Shown here piece after piece: positions 29,262 through 41,030 of a stretch of 64,000 nt of DNA (position 1 is the stretch's first letter; every line of letters starts with the position of its first letter). This DNA comes from Henningerozyma blattae CBS 6284. Its lineage: Eukaryota; Ascomycota; Saccharomycetes; Saccharomycetales; Saccharomycetaceae. The notes below the pieces were generated by a model that was not told the DNA's origin, made no database searches, and worked only from the letters and a program-made list of their open reading frames with translations. The position numbers and the translations under genes are program-made. The DNA is taken from positions 310,001 through 374,000 of the forward strand of contig NC_020192.1 of assembly GCF_000315915.1 (NCBI RefSeq), given 5' to 3'.

Positions 29262-31613
29262 CTAGTTATTAAATAAAAATTGAAGGTCTGCTGGTGTCAA
29301 TCTGTTAATAGCGGCAGAGTCTTGATTAATTGTTGCGTTGATCATATTAGCTTTCTTTTCTTGTAATTCAATGATCCTTGATTCAATACTATCTTCTATA
29401 CAGAATCTAGTAATTTTAACGGGTCTATACTGACCTATTCTATGAACTCTATCACCACTTTGCCATTCCACACTTGGATTCCACCAAGGGTCCAATATGA
29501 ATACTTGAGAAGCTTCGCATAAGTTTAATGCAACACCACCGGCTTTTAAACTTACTAGAAACACTTCACAATGGATATTATTCATAAAATATTTAATAGT
29601 TTCATCCCTTTGAGTTGGAGACATACTACCTTGTAATTTTACTGTTTCGAATCCAGCACGCTTTAATCTCCATTCTACTAAATCTAGCATACTTGTGAAT
29701 TGAGAAAATACAATTGATTTAATGGTTCTTTTATCACTTCTCAAATTATACAATTCTTCGACCAATGCTTCTATCTTTGTAGATGATTTCCATTTCCCGC
29801 TCAAATCCAAACGATTGATAATACTTTTCTTGGAAAATACTTCTGGATCAACCTCCAGAGAAGGTTGTGATAAATCGATACTCAATCCAATATGGCAAAC
29901 AGGGCAAGATAATTTTTCACTTTCACCTAAGAAGGAAGATTCTACATATTCCTTTATGCATAGTCGGCAAAATTGATGATGACATTTGGATTCAATAGGT
30001 TCTTCAGCTTCATCGTTACATAATTGGCAGACATAGATTCCTGAATTCTTATTATTTAATTCTGATTTTAATTTTTTTAAAACTAAATCTGGATGATCTG
30101 CCATTTGTCTCATTCTTGTAATTAAAGTGAAGATATTTGCATAATTGTTCAAAACTACACCTTGTTCTACATAAGAATTGAATTTTCTTTTAATATCAGA
30201 ATAAAGACTTCTATATAAATCTTTTTCTTCATCATTAAAATAATCCTTTCTTATTGTAACGATTCTTGGAGGTAAACCTAAATCATCAGCTCTTTCTACT
30301 TTTGTTCTTCTTAACATTATATTTTTCAACAATACTTGAATATTATTAAATGAATCTAAACCCGAACCTTCTATACCAAATTTCAGAATATTTTTCAACA
30401 TAAAATGATTGAAAAAATTAGTATGCTGCATGACTACATGATTACAGTTATCACAATGCATTCTATCGGTAAATTTCCAATCTTTGGAAGCACAATCACA
30501 TTTAGTACAAAAATACATGGAAAATGGCACAATATCTAAGAATCTAATCAAAGAATACATTTCACCAATTCTATTTTGTAAAGGAGTCCCCGAAAGACAC
30601 CATCTCTTTTTTGTAATTAATGAGTTAACAGCCTTTGCAGTATTACTAGTTCTATCTTTAATGTTATGAGCTTCATCTAAGATGACTCTGTGAAATGGTA
30701 GATGATGTAAAACTGAATTTTCCTTAACGAGGCCTGTCTTCCTTCTAAACCCATAGGTTTGTTTTCTATAAACCGATTCTAATACAGCATATGTCGTTAA
30801 TATGACATTATAATCTTTCAAGGAGTGCATATCTGAAGTTCTATTACCACCATGATAAACATAAGTGGTTAACATACCATTTGTATGTTGATCAATCTCA
30901 TTTTTCCATTGCATTAATGCCACAGTGGGCGCTACTACTAAGTTTTGTCTTTCCACTTTTTTACCCGGTTGAGAAGGATCATAATCATTCAAATCATTCA
31001 TTAGAAGAGCAATCGTTTGAATTGTCTTACCCATCCCCATTTCATCAGCCAATACACCTCCATTATAAGGAGAGTTTTCTTCTTGGTTGATTAGCCAATG
31101 TAGACCTTCCAATTGAAAAGGTAATAATTTGATCGTCATATGTTTAGGCTGAAGAGCTCTCTTTGGTACATACTCAGTAGAGTTTTGAAGAGTTGGGAAA
31201 ACATCTTTCAAATAGGGATGGTTTTCAAAAAGGCGTAGGGTATTACGTTCGTAAGGAGTAGTCTTGGGCTTTTTCGGTTTAGCTTTATTCTTTTTGGTGG
31301 TTGCTTTACGACGATTCTTGGCCAACGGTTTATCTTCTACATCACTTTCCTCTTCATGATTCTCATCTCCACTATTTTCAATATTGATTTGTTCTGTATC
31401 GTCTGTTAAATCAATCAGATTGTCCTTTGAAGAAGATGCCTTGCGACGTTTCGCTTCTGTTACTACAAAATCTTCATCCTCATCATCCTCACTCTTTATC
31501 TCCTGAATATCATCATCATCTGAAACCTCTTTATAATTAACTTTACCAGCACTTCTTCTCTTCTTAGCTGTAGCAGACCTTGTTCTCTTACGAATAAATC
31601 CACCTTCTTCCAT
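29262..31613 (-). CDS. RAD16: SNF2-family/RING nucleotide excision repair protein Rad16
   Basis: 783 residues (S. cerevisiae Rad16 790). Acidic/basic N-terminal third, then a Snf2 ATPase: [11 protein letters not shown], Walker A DEMGMGKT (about 191), DEAHNIKD, and C-lobe [16 protein letters not shown] and [16 protein letters not shown]. Two metal-binding modules interrupt it: CTKCDC...CDNC (about 368) and a C3HC4 RING CQLC...CHHQFC..C...CPVC (about 528-580). With Rad7 and Abf1 it drives global-genome repair of UV damage in silent DNA and acts as an E3 ligase. Very close to S. cerevisiae in length and motifs. RAD16-LYS2 adjacency is conserved. Confidence 0.98.
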   Translation of the reverse strand: MEEGGFIRKRTRSATAKKRRSAGKVNYKEVSDDDDIQEIKSEDDEDEDFVVTEAKRRKASSSKDNLIDLTDDTEQINIENSGDENHEEESDVEDKPLAKNRRKATTKKNKAKPKKPKTTPYERNTLRLFENHPYLKDVFPTLQNSTEYVPKRALQPKHMTIKLLPFQLEGLHWLINQEENSPYNGGVLADEMGMGKTIQTIALLMNDLNDYDPSQPGKKVERQNLVVAPTVALMQWKNEIDQHTNGMLTTYVYHGGNRTSDMHSLKDYNVILTTYAVLESVYRKQTYGFRRKTGLVKENSVLHHLPFHRVILDEAHNIKDRTSNTAKAVNSLITKKRWCLSGTPLQNRIGEMYSLIRFLDIVPFSMYFCTKCDCASKDWKFTDRMHCDNCNHVVMQHTNFFNHFMLKNILKFGIEGSGLDSFNNIQVLLKNIMLRRTKVERADDLGLPPRIVTIRKDYFNDEEKDLYRSLYSDIKRKFNSYVEQGVVLNNYANIFTLITRMRQMADHPDLVLKKLKSELNNKNSGIYVCQLCNDEAEEPIESKCHHQFCRLCIKEYVESSFLGESEKLSCPVCHIGLSIDLSQPSLEVDPEVFSKKSIINRLDLSGKWKSSTKIEALVEELYNLRSDKRTIKSIVFSQFTSMLDLVEWRLKRAGFETVKLQGSMSPTQRDETIKYFMNNIHCEVFLVSLKAGGVALNLCEASQVFILDPWWNPSVEWQSGDRVHRIGQYRPVKITRFCIEDSIESRIIELQEKKANMINATINQDSAAINRLTPADLQFLFNN

Positions 31614-34600
31614 TATTAAGCAAATATAAGTTTGTATATAATTCTCTGTATCACAAGTATATCAAGTTTTCCTACTTTTGTTTGTGTAACCGCTAATATT
31701 AATATTAAGTCATCCAGTTCCAATAACCATCCATCCAGCAATCACCTTTCTATTATCATTATTATGTAAATAATATCGAAATTTTAATTACTAATATTTG
31801 CCATCTCATCGAATCTCATCCAAGATTCTCCGAGTAGTCCAAAACAGAATATATCACCCAAAACAGCACTTCGCTCACGTGAGGCACGCAGACTTTTCTG
31901 TGTGTTTTCGAAACAGGAAATATTCCATTTAAGGGGCTCAAGGCGGGGTTCTTTTTACCTTTTACTTTCTTTTTATTTTTTTCTTTTTTCTCTTTTTATT
32001 TTTATTTCATTGAGCAAAAAAAATCGAAATCAACTGGCCAAAATTACAATGGCCAAAAATATAATTGGATTAATTTGATAGGAAAAAAAAACGCAATAGA
32101 TAGCTTAGTGCATCGTCTTCTAGGTTGGGAATTGTACGGTGATATATAGACAAGAAAGAGAAAAGAAAAAAATACAAAGAGATAAAAATGATAATAATAT
32201 AACATTCTTAAACAGGAGGTGAGAAAGACTCTGAATTTTAAGGAAACGTTGGAAGAATCGGTAAGCCTTTGGGTGATGTGCATAGGCACGTTGATCAAAA
32301 TGGCATTTAAACTTAGGTTACTGGCACGGAAACCATCGCCTGAATAAATCTGGGGGACCCATACTTGTATAGCAAAGTGACAACACGACATCTTGATATC
32401 GTAGTTTACTCAACTCAAAATTTGACCGATTGATTAATAATGGTTCAATTTTTACTTATTATTATTATTATTATAATTATTATTATCAGTAGCAGTAGTA
32501 CTTTTTATTTTTTTCATGAATGCGAGTATTTCATTACTTGGGTCGTGGGTAAGTTTCCAAGTTTCAGATTAAGGCAATGCAGTATCTTCTGGGCACACAG
32601 AGGCAGTAGCCAAACCAGCCGACATCTGCAGAATAAAATAAATTGCACTACACGAATTGAAACCGGGCATTTTTCCTGAATAGAGGTCATCGTGAGATAT
32701 GGTAAGTGTCCAGAATCGATCCTAGCTGTGAGGTGAGTGAGATCTAGTGCGATACGGCACGAATGTGAGGTTGGCTGACATTACCGCGATACTTCTCTGG
32801 ACCACACAAATTGTCAATCTTTAAAAGTAAACTTATGTGTAATGAGAGATAGTTTTTCCGGTTTGAATGCCTTTGTGCTATTGATAGCTCTCTCCCTTGT
32901 TTATTTGAGGATGTGGCCTTTATTCCACACAAAGGGCTTCGCCAGAACTGTTGTACATGCATTTCTTTGGCGATCAGGCTAAGTGTCTTAATGTATATAC
33001 TATTTACAATCATGATTATTCAAACGTGGATCATTCTGGGAAAACTTCTTTTTTAAGCGTATTATGAATGATGTAAAGTATAGGGGAGGCAAGTGATGAA
33101 GAAAGTATATCTAATAATAGAAAATAGCGTGCACATATTAAGAAAATAACGTAGACATGCAATATAAATAATTTGTACTCGACCCTTCTACGTGCGTGTC
33201 TGAGTAAAGAATGTGTACACGCATCGTAATCAAGTGCTAAGGAGGTGCAAGATACTGTAAATTTTCTTCTATCTGAATGCTAAATCTTCTATATCTCGGT
33301 AGGCTAATTAATTCCCTTTCTCATCATAATGTAAGCTTTAACCACCAAACGGTTTACATCATTTTAGTAATAAACTTGTCAATTAAAGTAATTTCTTTGG
33401 CAATTAGGAAAATGTTAATGTGAATTGCCTACTGGGAAAAAAATTAAAAAAAAAACAATGAAATAAAATATATATTATTACATTAGTTCCCATAAAAAAA
33501 AGGTAAAAGATATTTGTATATTTACTAAAATTGGCAAGTTCTCCTACAGAGAAAAACGGAAAAGAGAAAAAAAATGGAAAACCATTTCTGTCCAATTATT
33601 TCAAGTGGTATGATGAAGGCATTACTTTCCTGATTGTGCTACTAAATATTAATCGTATTTTGAAAATTGCAACCCTAGGATCTGTTTCTCTTTGTAGTTT
33701 TGCTATCTTGTTTGTTGATGTTTATTATAATTTTTCGGATAACATTGCCATGGGGATATTTAGAATATTGGTTGATTGTTTCCTAATTATTTGATGGAGC
33801 TTACTATTTTACCAGTTTTATTTTTTTTATTGTTTCTTATCAACACTTTGTCATTTTCTTAATAATGTCGTTTGTTTTTTTACTGTTACAAATCAGATAA
33901 GTAGTTTAAATTGTTTTAAATCTCGTACTTGTAAACTTATAGTTTCTATTTAATAGCTAATTCGCTTATTTTTCCTACCTCATTAACTAGGTTCTTTTTA
34001 TAAAAAAAACTAATTAAAAAAAGAATTTAAAAATCATGCATGATTAATCATTTATGTATAAACAGAGTTTCAAAACATATTTCCCCTCTTGATTTGTTTA
34101 AAACCTTCAAATTTTACCGGTACCAGTTTACTCTTGTGTCTTATTTCCAAATGTGGAAGGCTCAATTGAAAGACCTGCAAGGCGTTTGTTAGAGTTTATT
34201 TCTTGGAGAATCATCTGTACTACTAATGATATATCGTAGAAAGAAATTTGTAGGTAGTTTTAATTTTTTTTTTCTAATTGTGATGCCACAGTCAATGAAA
34301 TCCAATTTAATTAACAGCTTAACTAATCTTCTCGAGTAGCGGTTTTATTATCTTTTTACATTCCAGACCCACTTCTCAACCAATCATTGGGTATCTTGGT
34401 AATATTGATACCTGCGAAATCTTGTTAATAGTTTGATACCATTTCGATTTAATTTTCAGCGTAATGAACTCTAATTTTATTTTGTAAAACTGTTTATAAT
34501 TTTTATTCTTTTCTTTTCTTTAACTGCTAAAATTTTGTTTTAAACTATTATATTTATAACTGTTTCAATAACTATAAAGTATTGATATCAAATTTATTCT

Positions 34601-34715
34601 GTACCTCTATTTGTTTGTTTTTAAAACATCAAATAACATCAAATAAATTAGAATAAGAAAAGAAATATTTCGAACAAGTTATTAATTATTCACACTGGAA
34701 AGAAGCATAATAACG
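31614..34715. other. 3.1-kb divergent intergenic region RAD16/CYC8 with a GC-elevated island
   Basis: The longest gene-free stretch here. CACGTG lies at 31876-31881, about 263 bp upstream of RAD16. A pyrimidine-rich tract (31,950-32,010) follows. From 32,521 to 32,820 G+C is 135 of 300 bases (45%) by hand count, against 25-30% in flanks, with no convincing frame. An ATT/TAT microsatellite lies at 32,456-32,487. From 33,400 to 34,715 the DNA is AT-rich. A hydrophobic frame at 33,531-33,794 has no ATG start. No gene can be supported. Confidence 0.6.
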
Positions 34716-34846
34716 ATGTTTCCTCAAAATAATCAATATATCACTCATCAACCCTTACTCAATCAAAACGCTCAACTAAATCAAAATGCTCAACTAAATC
34801 AACTAACCTCAACTTATTCACAAGCTTATCATGCATCAACTCTACA

Positions 34847-34899
<53 letters not shown>

Positions 34900-36785
34900 G
34901 GGATATTTTACCGCGACTAAATGATGGTCCAATAAAATCCCAATTTCCAAATCAAGATATATTACATTTAGCAAATGAACATTCACAAGTTAATTCTAGT
35001 CAACTTAATCAATTGCATTCTAATCAATTAAGTGCCAGCCAATTTCATCCTAATCAATTACACATTAATCAACCTAATTTTATACAAACCCCAGAAAACT
35101 CTCTTCCTCAATCTCAATCACTTCCTCAGCCTAAATTACAATTACAATCACAACAACAGACTAAGCAACAACTACAATATCTTGATCCTGTATCACATTC
35201 AATAAGTGAAACTTGGCTGGCAATAGGTACATTAGCAGAGACTATTGGAGATGCAGATAGGGCTGCTATGGCTTATGATACAACTCTAAATTATAATGAA
35301 TATTCAACAAAGGCTTTAACAAGTCTAGCTAGCCTTTATAGAGCAAGAGATATGTTCCATAAAGCCTCACAATTATATGAACGTGCGTTGGCTATTGATC
35401 CTTCGTTATCTGATATCTGGGCTACTTTAGGCCATTGCTATTTGATGTTAGATGATTTACAAAAAGCTTATAATGCATATCAGCAAGCATTAAATAATTT
35501 AAGTGATCCAAACGTTCCTAAATTATGGCATGGTATTGGCATTCTATATGACAGATATGGATCTCTGGATTTTGCAGAAGAGGCATTCAAAAAAGTTTTA
35601 GATCTTGATCCAAATTTTGAAAAAGCTAACGAAATATATTTTAGGTTAGGAATTATTTATAAACATAAAGGTAGATGGAATGAAGCAATTGAAAGTTTAA
35701 ATTGCATATTAAAGCGTCCTCCACCACCATTAACTGAATCTGATATTTGGTTTCAAATAGGTAATATATTAGAAAATAAATTTGATTGGAATGGTGCAAA
35801 GGATGCATATGAACATGTCTCAAAGAATAATAATAGTAATCCCAAACTGTTAAAACAATTAGGCTGTTTATATAGCATGGAGAATGTAGAATTTTACAAT
35901 TTAGATATCGCTATGGGTCATTTAGTTAAATCGTTGGAACTCGACCCAACTGATTCTACAACATGGTACTACTTAGGTAGGATACATATGGCTAAAAAAG
36001 ATTTCACAGCAGCTTACGAATCTCTTCAGCAAGCTGTTAATCGTGATTCGAGAAACCCAATATTTTGGTGCTCTATTGGTGTCTTATATTATCAGATAGG
36101 TCAAAATCATGATGCTCTTGATGCGTATACAAGAGCTATTAGATTAAATCCTTACATTAGCGAAGTTTGGTACAATTTAGGAACATTATATGAAACTTGT
36201 AATGATCAAATTACAGACGCTCTGGATTCTTATGAAAGAGCACTAAGCTTAGATCCAGAAAATCCAGTAATTCAAGGGCGGTTAAATGCGTTGAAAATTC
36301 AAGATAAAAAATCTGAATATGATCCTAATAATGTTGTACCTAGTAAAAATTTGCATCCTTCATCTTTATCCAACTTAAATAACCCTCAACCAATAGTAGA
36401 TATATCAACGATGGCAAGACCGGTTTTGCAAGTAAACACCCAAGGTACAGTAGATAATACAATTATGAAAAGGGAATCGGAAAAAGACTTTTTCCATTCT
36501 AGTGATCCAAATATGAGTTCTTCTAATACACCTTTAAATAATATCAGTCAATCAGGTATGCCAAATACAAAGTTAGAAGCAGCTGACATTACAAAAGATA
36601 AGCCTTCTAATTCTTTACTTCCAAAGAAAAGATCATTTGCTGATTCAACAACTACATTGGTTGATTCTTCATTCAGTTCAGCTGAAATAATGCCTCTGAA
36701 AAGTATTGTTGCAAAAATAGCATTTAAAACCTCACATTTTAATATTGGTAATATTCTTAACAAGATAATTTCCTGCAAATCATAG
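34716..36785 (+). CDS. CYC8: General co-repressor Cyc8 (Ssn6), short-tailed form
   Basis: 689 residues against about 966 in S. cerevisiae. A Gln/Asn-rich N-terminus contains a pure Asn run (AAT repeat, about residues 46-61). Ten TPR-type repeats run from about 165 to 535, beginning ETWLAIGTLAETIGDADRAA; highly conserved stretches include ATLGHCYLMLDDLQKAYNAY and KLWHGIGILYDRYGSLDFAE. Cyc8 with Tup1 represses glucose-, hypoxia- and mating-regulated genes in the nucleus. The last 150 residues lack the long Gln/Gln-Ala tracts of S. cerevisiae and end abruptly in a hydrophobic/basic stretch. It is a candidate ohnolog with a shortened tail; TPRs diverge more after repeat six. LYS2-RAD16-CYC8 order is conserved. 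Confidence 0.93.
34850..34900. repeat. AAT trinucleotide repeat (polyasparagine) in CYC8
   Basis: About 16-17 AAT units in frame, encoding an Asn homopolymer in the Cyc8 N-terminal region. Likely length-variable. Confidence 0.95.
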
Positions 36786-38252
36786 ACTATTCATAAATTC
36801 TCAACTCATTTGTTGTAAAATGCATAAAATCTATATTGGTTACTATTTTTCGAACTTGAACAGGAAACTATACTTATTTATAAGAATGTCATAAAATAAC
36901 TGGTAATTAATTTGAAATCAAGCAAAACAATCTTCGACTTTTAAGTACTATAAGAAAATAAATATTCATTTTGATTAAATTTCAATTATATTCCCTTATA
37001 TGGTTGAAACCTCTACATGACTACGAGACTATATTAATCAGAATGTAATTTTTATTTTACAGGATATTGTTAAAGTTTTTTTCTCTAAATTAAAGTATAT
37101 GTTATTTTTAGAAAAATAATTATAATTACTGAGAAAGGACACAAAAAGCATAAGCGTTATTTTGAGAAATATATTCAGTTAGTCTTTTTTTTTTAATAAA
37201 TAGAACATTAGATAATTTAAAGGCATAATTATCCTGGTTTCTTTTACCTGAATGAAAAAAGAACATTTTGAAGTATAAGCTTTGCTTGCAAGTGTTAAGT
37301 TCAAGGTTTAAAAACTGAGAGATATTCTAAATATTTGCAGCGTAGCAAAATGTAAACATATAAAATTTTATTTGATTATATAATTTTAACTCTGAACTTC
37401 TCTTAAATGTTGTAATATTGCAGATAATCAATTTTTTGGTGGTAAATTCTTTGAATTACTTGACATTAACTAGATAATACTATTATCTTATGAAGGCTTT
37501 TTTAGGTTTGTTCTGTTGTTATGTGTTTTTTGGCACTTTGGTTAATCCAACTTAAGTGGTATTTCTAGTGTGTTAGGAAAGATATATATATATTATACGA
37601 ATGAAATTAAAGTAAATGTAACGTATCATTTTTATATGATATTTATTAATGTTGTTTAAAGCAAGTTTAATGAGATTTAATACTTCAAAACTTAAAAAAT
37701 AAAACAAACCTTAAAATGTACAAAATAAGTAAGTTTCTACAAAATATAACTATTAGCAGTAAAGTAATAATACAATACACTAGATTTGATATCTTATCAA
37801 CTTAGTTACTTAGAAATAGAATATCTCTTTTTATTTTATTTAAGATTGTAGGAAAAGTTATTCTTCTTCTTTTTAGGAAAAGGAAGTATACAAAATGAAA
37901 GACATAGAGCAAGCAGTTATAAACGTAGGAAAAATTGGTGTTAATCGATTCTTCAGGAATATTGGTAACCGTGCTATCTAATCATTGAATTCATAATTTT
38001 AAGAGGAGCACCTATTTAGTAATAATTTTCTTCGATGGTAATTTTGGACCTTCTACCACTTAATGTCTTACGTATGCCAAAAATATATTTGATTATAATC
38101 TAAATTAATCTCTTCAGTTGTAGATTACAGAAAGGTACCGTTATGATAATATAAGATAACATACACACAGAACTTAATACTCCAGTATAACAGCTTTGCT
38201 TCCTAAATAAGAAAGTAAGTCACGTGCCATAAACTTTTCTGCAAAAAAATAC
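36786..38252. other. CYC8 3' region, no recognised gene
   Basis: About 1.47 kb of AT-rich DNA between CYC8 and the tRNA-Ser gene. It contains a T9 run near 37,184, TA runs near 37,580, an isolated AATTTTTTGG at 37430-37439 and CACGTG at 38221-38226. YSA1 and a YPR071W-type gene, expected near here from S. cerevisiae order, are not recognisable. Confidence 0.5.
38243..38249 (-). terminator. Pol III terminator of tRNA-Ser
   Basis: Seven A on the + strand are a T7 run on the coding strand, three bases after the mature tRNA 3' end. Confidence 0.9.
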
Positions 38253-38334
38253 CGACACCTGCAGGATTTGAACCAGCGCGGGCAGAGCCCAACAGATTTC
38301 AAGTCTGTCGCCTTAACCACTCGGCCAAAGTGCC
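38253..38334 (-). tRNA. tRNA-Ser(UGA)
   Basis: 82 nt, intronless, class II with a long variable arm. Acceptor GGCACTT..., A box TGGCCGAGTGG, anticodon loop CTTGAAA in stem CAGA/TCTG giving anticodon TGA, B box GGTTCAAATCC, discriminator G. Almost identical to S. cerevisiae tRNA-Ser(UGA). It decodes UCA (and wobble) codons. The gene lies between CYC8 and MED1. Confidence 0.97.
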
Positions 38335-38780
38335 ATTTTTAAAAGTTTTTGTATTCCAACAAGTACTAACGTGTCAACCAAGGCACGTAACGCATGCGCT
38401 GAAGTCCAACCTCAGAAATAACGTGTCCACAATACATAGACACGTTGTCCAGTTGTCATGATGTTATCTTGCCCGTCCAATTTGTATATAAACTCGTCTA
38501 ATTCCCATTAATGTCTAACGTTTGTCCATAGTTCTATGTATTCCGGATACATAAAGGAACCAAGCTATTTCGATCTACATTCTATCTGTAATACCACAAA
38601 AGTTATAAAAAGAATATAAGTTTATATAGCATTATTGAATCTTTCTTTCTTTATCCTAAACCTTGCCTAACCTTGTCGAAAAGTAGTCACATTTCAAAAA
38701 TATTTTTAACAATTTGAATTATAAATTGATGCTATAAATTAATATTACATAGAATAAAATTTTTTATTTAAATTTTTTCC
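38335..38780. other. tRNA-Ser 5' flank and MED1 3' region
   Basis: 446 bases. The first 260 are richer in G+C than neighbouring spacers, with repeated CGTGTC/GACACG words, a TATATAAA near 38,486 and TGTATTCCGGATACA palindrome near 38,538. The pattern recalls a promoter or decayed LTR, but no matched termini plus target repeat could be shown. Confidence 0.4.
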
Positions 38781-41030
38781 TTAGAAATGAGATATAAATG
38801 TATCAATAAATATTTTCCATTTTTCGACATCATCATAAATATTACAACTAATTCCCTTATCTATTGCTACGCAATCCTCACTTATTATTAAATATTTTGG
38901 TGAAGCGGTTTTATATAGTTTTTCTGGTGCATAGTTATTATTAGTTTTGATGGGAAATTCTATTTTACCTGAATTATTGGCAATCGCATTAGTATTATTT
39001 CCCAACGCTTCATCAACAAAAGTTGAAACATCATTGAATGAAGAAGAGATTTTTGGTGACGAAAAGCTATCCATATGATCAAAAACCATATTTTCTTCTT
39101 CAATAACAGATTCTGTCATAATTTCGTGTAAATTGAATTGTTGGAAACCTTCATCTTTCAAAATTGATGCTTCAGTTAAACTTGGTCTTTTGCTTTTATT
39201 TGATGAACGTCTACGTTTTCCATTCGATACTGACATAGAGTGTGGATATAATTCTCCAGCATTACTTGACAGTGAAGAATGAATCTGATTAGAATTTATA
39301 GGTAATTCATGTGCTTGTTCTAAATTATCACGTGAGGGGAAATGAGAAGGGTTATTATTATTATTGCTATTATTATTGTTGTTCTCACTAGAAATTTCAT
39401 TGACACTGCTATTTTGATTACCATTAGAGGTAGTAACATTATTAGTATCATCTGACTGGCTAATTAATTTTATCACTGGATTTAATATTATTTTTGACCA
39501 TCTAACCCATCTTAAAAATTCAAGAATCAAGGATAAATTATCATTACTAATATCAAATTTTTTAATATTAATCATTTTTGTTGTAAAATCATTCATGATT
39601 TGAAATTTGGATTTTCTTGAATATGAAGGGATATTGATTACGGATCTAATAGAACCATTATCCAGCACAGATAATGCTTGTGTATTAGCATTTTTATTAT
39701 AACTATTAATATTGTTGCTGTTGTTTTTAGAGGATTGATTCTGATTTGTATTAGAATTTGAACTAGTAACAGTTGGACAATTTGAATTTGAATTTGAATT
39801 TGAATTTGAAAGTTTATGTGCATGTTGATTTAAATTTGTCATCGAATTCATTTTTGTAAACAAAGAATTTGACTCTATTTGATTTGAAGAGGATCTTGAA
39901 AATCCAGATGAAGATGAGGAAGAATTGGTGGTTGAACTAGATGTCTGAATATAGTTAGAGTTAGTGTTATTACTATGACTATTAGTGTTACTAGTGTTAT
40001 GAGAATTGGATAAATTATCACCCAATTCGATAATCAAATCTCGCGGTATTAAATCTAATGGGAAAATGCAAGAAGAATCATCAATAATCTCCAAGACTAA
40101 AGAAATACCCATTGTATATGAATCTGAATGCTCATTAATCCAATAGTTACTTGATTGTGAAAAAGTATATTCATAAAAATATTGTTGTGGATCCCTAGAT
40201 TTTTCCAAATATATTCTTGCTAGAGGCTTCGATTCTCCACTAATGCTGATATAAATACCAAACATATTATTTAAATTGGTAGCAATAGAAAATGGAGCAT
40301 TATTTGCAACGAAATATTCGTCAATGAATTGAGATAATTCAGTATAATACTTAAACAAATCTAATTTACCTTGAGAAGAGATCATAGAAGTTCCTCCTGA
40401 GCTCATATTTCCTACAGAGCTGATCCCATCATTATTAGTGTTGTTAGATGAATTATTTGAATTATGATTATTAACATGGTTATTATGATTATGACCATTG
40501 CTATTACCATTCGTGTTATTTGTAGATGTTCCGGCAGTATTTGAACCTGTTCCGACACTTGAACTATTCAAAGGATCAACTTCAATTTGTGAAAACGAAT
40601 CTAACAAATACAAATATTGTAGATTATGATGAAATTCATGCAATGTAGAATATTCACTCAATGAATTAAACAAAATATTTTTACTTTTATCATCATCGTT
40701 ATCATTTGCAGAATTATTATTTGTAGTACTATCCATTGCCTTATGTTCAATATTTGTATTATAGTAATTGAAATTATCAAAATTCGATGCAAGGACTAAT
40801 TTCACATCTTTCACTTTCCCTTCTATTTTATCAAAATCGATATCTATTACAATAATCTTAGAAGCAGTAGACAACCGTGATACACCATTGCCAATATCGT
40901 CAATGAATGATTCCAACCCCAAAGTTTGACAAAGCTTTGTGATATTATCTAAAGTTACTGAACCAGGTTTATATTCCTGGAATTTTTCAATCATTTTCTT
41001 CAACGTTTCCACGTACAAATCAACAGCCAT
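38781..41030 (-). CDS. MED1: Mediator subunit Med1
   Basis: 749 residues (S. cerevisiae Med1 about 566). The conserved N-terminus is clear: YVETLKKMIEKFQEYKPGS, LDNITKLCQTLGLESFIDDI, RLSTASKIIVIDIDFDKI and VKLVLASNFDNFNYYN. Further family blocks are FSQSSNYWINEHSDSYTMGI and the C-terminal PKYLIISEDCVAIDKGIS. Med1 is in the Mediator middle module that links activators to Pol II. Extra length comes from large Asn/Ser/Gly/His-rich inserts (about 150-220, 345-460, 530-590), probably disordered. MED1-SPE3 divergent order matches S. cerevisiae YPR070W-YPR069C. Confidence 0.95.
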   Translation of the reverse strand: MAVDLYVETLKKMIEKFQEYKPGSVTLDNITKLCQTLGLESFIDDIGNGVSRLSTASKIIVIDIDFDKIEGKVKDVKLVLASNFDNFNYYNTNIEHKAMDSTTNNNSANDNDDDKSKNILFNSLSEYSTLHEFHHNLQYLYLLDSFSQIEVDPLNSSSVGTGSNTAGTSTNNTNGNSNGHNHNNHVNNHNSNNSSNNTNNDGISSVGNMSSGGTSMISSQGKLDLFKYYTELSQFIDEYFVANNAPFSIATNLNNMFGIYISISGESKPLARIYLEKSRDPQQYFYEYTFSQSSNYWINEHSDSYTMGISLVLEIIDDSSCIFPLDLIPRDLIIELGDNLSNSHNTSNTNSHSNNTNSNYIQTSSSTTNSSSSSSGFSRSSSNQIESNSLFTKMNSMTNLNQHAHKLSNSNSNSNSNCPTVTSSNSNTNQNQSSKNNSNNINSYNKNANTQALSVLDNGSIRSVINIPSYSRKSKFQIMNDFTTKMINIKKFDISNDNLSLILEFLRWVRWSKIILNPVIKLISQSDDTNNVTTSNGNQNSSVNEISSENNNNNSNNNNNPSHFPSRDNLEQAHELPINSNQIHSSLSSNAGELYPHSMSVSNGKRRRSSNKSKRPSLTEASILKDEGFQQFNLHEIMTESVIEEENMVFDHMDSFSSPKISSSFNDVSTFVDEALGNNTNAIANNSGKIEFPIKTNNNYAPEKLYKTASPKYLIISEDCVAIDKGISCNIYDDVEKWKIFIDTFISHF

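Noticed and set aside
32440..32679. 79-codon frame starting ATG with an isoleucine run
   Set aside because: The N-terminus is an ATT microsatellite and the remainder resembles no protein; likely chance.
33089..33203. GTGATGA followed about 110 bases later by CTGA, like C and D boxes of a snoRNA
   Set aside because: The flanking bases do not form the terminal stem and no D'/C' pair with an rRNA-like guide was seen.
33531..33794. 87-codon hydrophobic frame with two possible membrane spans
   Set aside because: It begins at TTG with a stop shortly upstream and has no suitable ATG; no family recognised. Could be a relic, but this cannot be supported.
37430..37439. AATTTTTTGG, an Sm-site word as in yeast snRNAs and telomerase RNA, in the CYC8 3' spacer
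   Set aside because: No snRNA sequence blocks, no telomere-like template and no GC-rich stems around it; a 10-mer of this composition is expected by chance in AT-rich DNA.
38350..38551. Possible LTR starting TGTATTCC 16 bp from tRNA-Ser and ending GGATACA
   Set aside because: The inverted termini are imperfect and the 5-bp flanks (GTTTT and TAAAG) do not match as a target duplication; the second terminus is part of a local palindrome.
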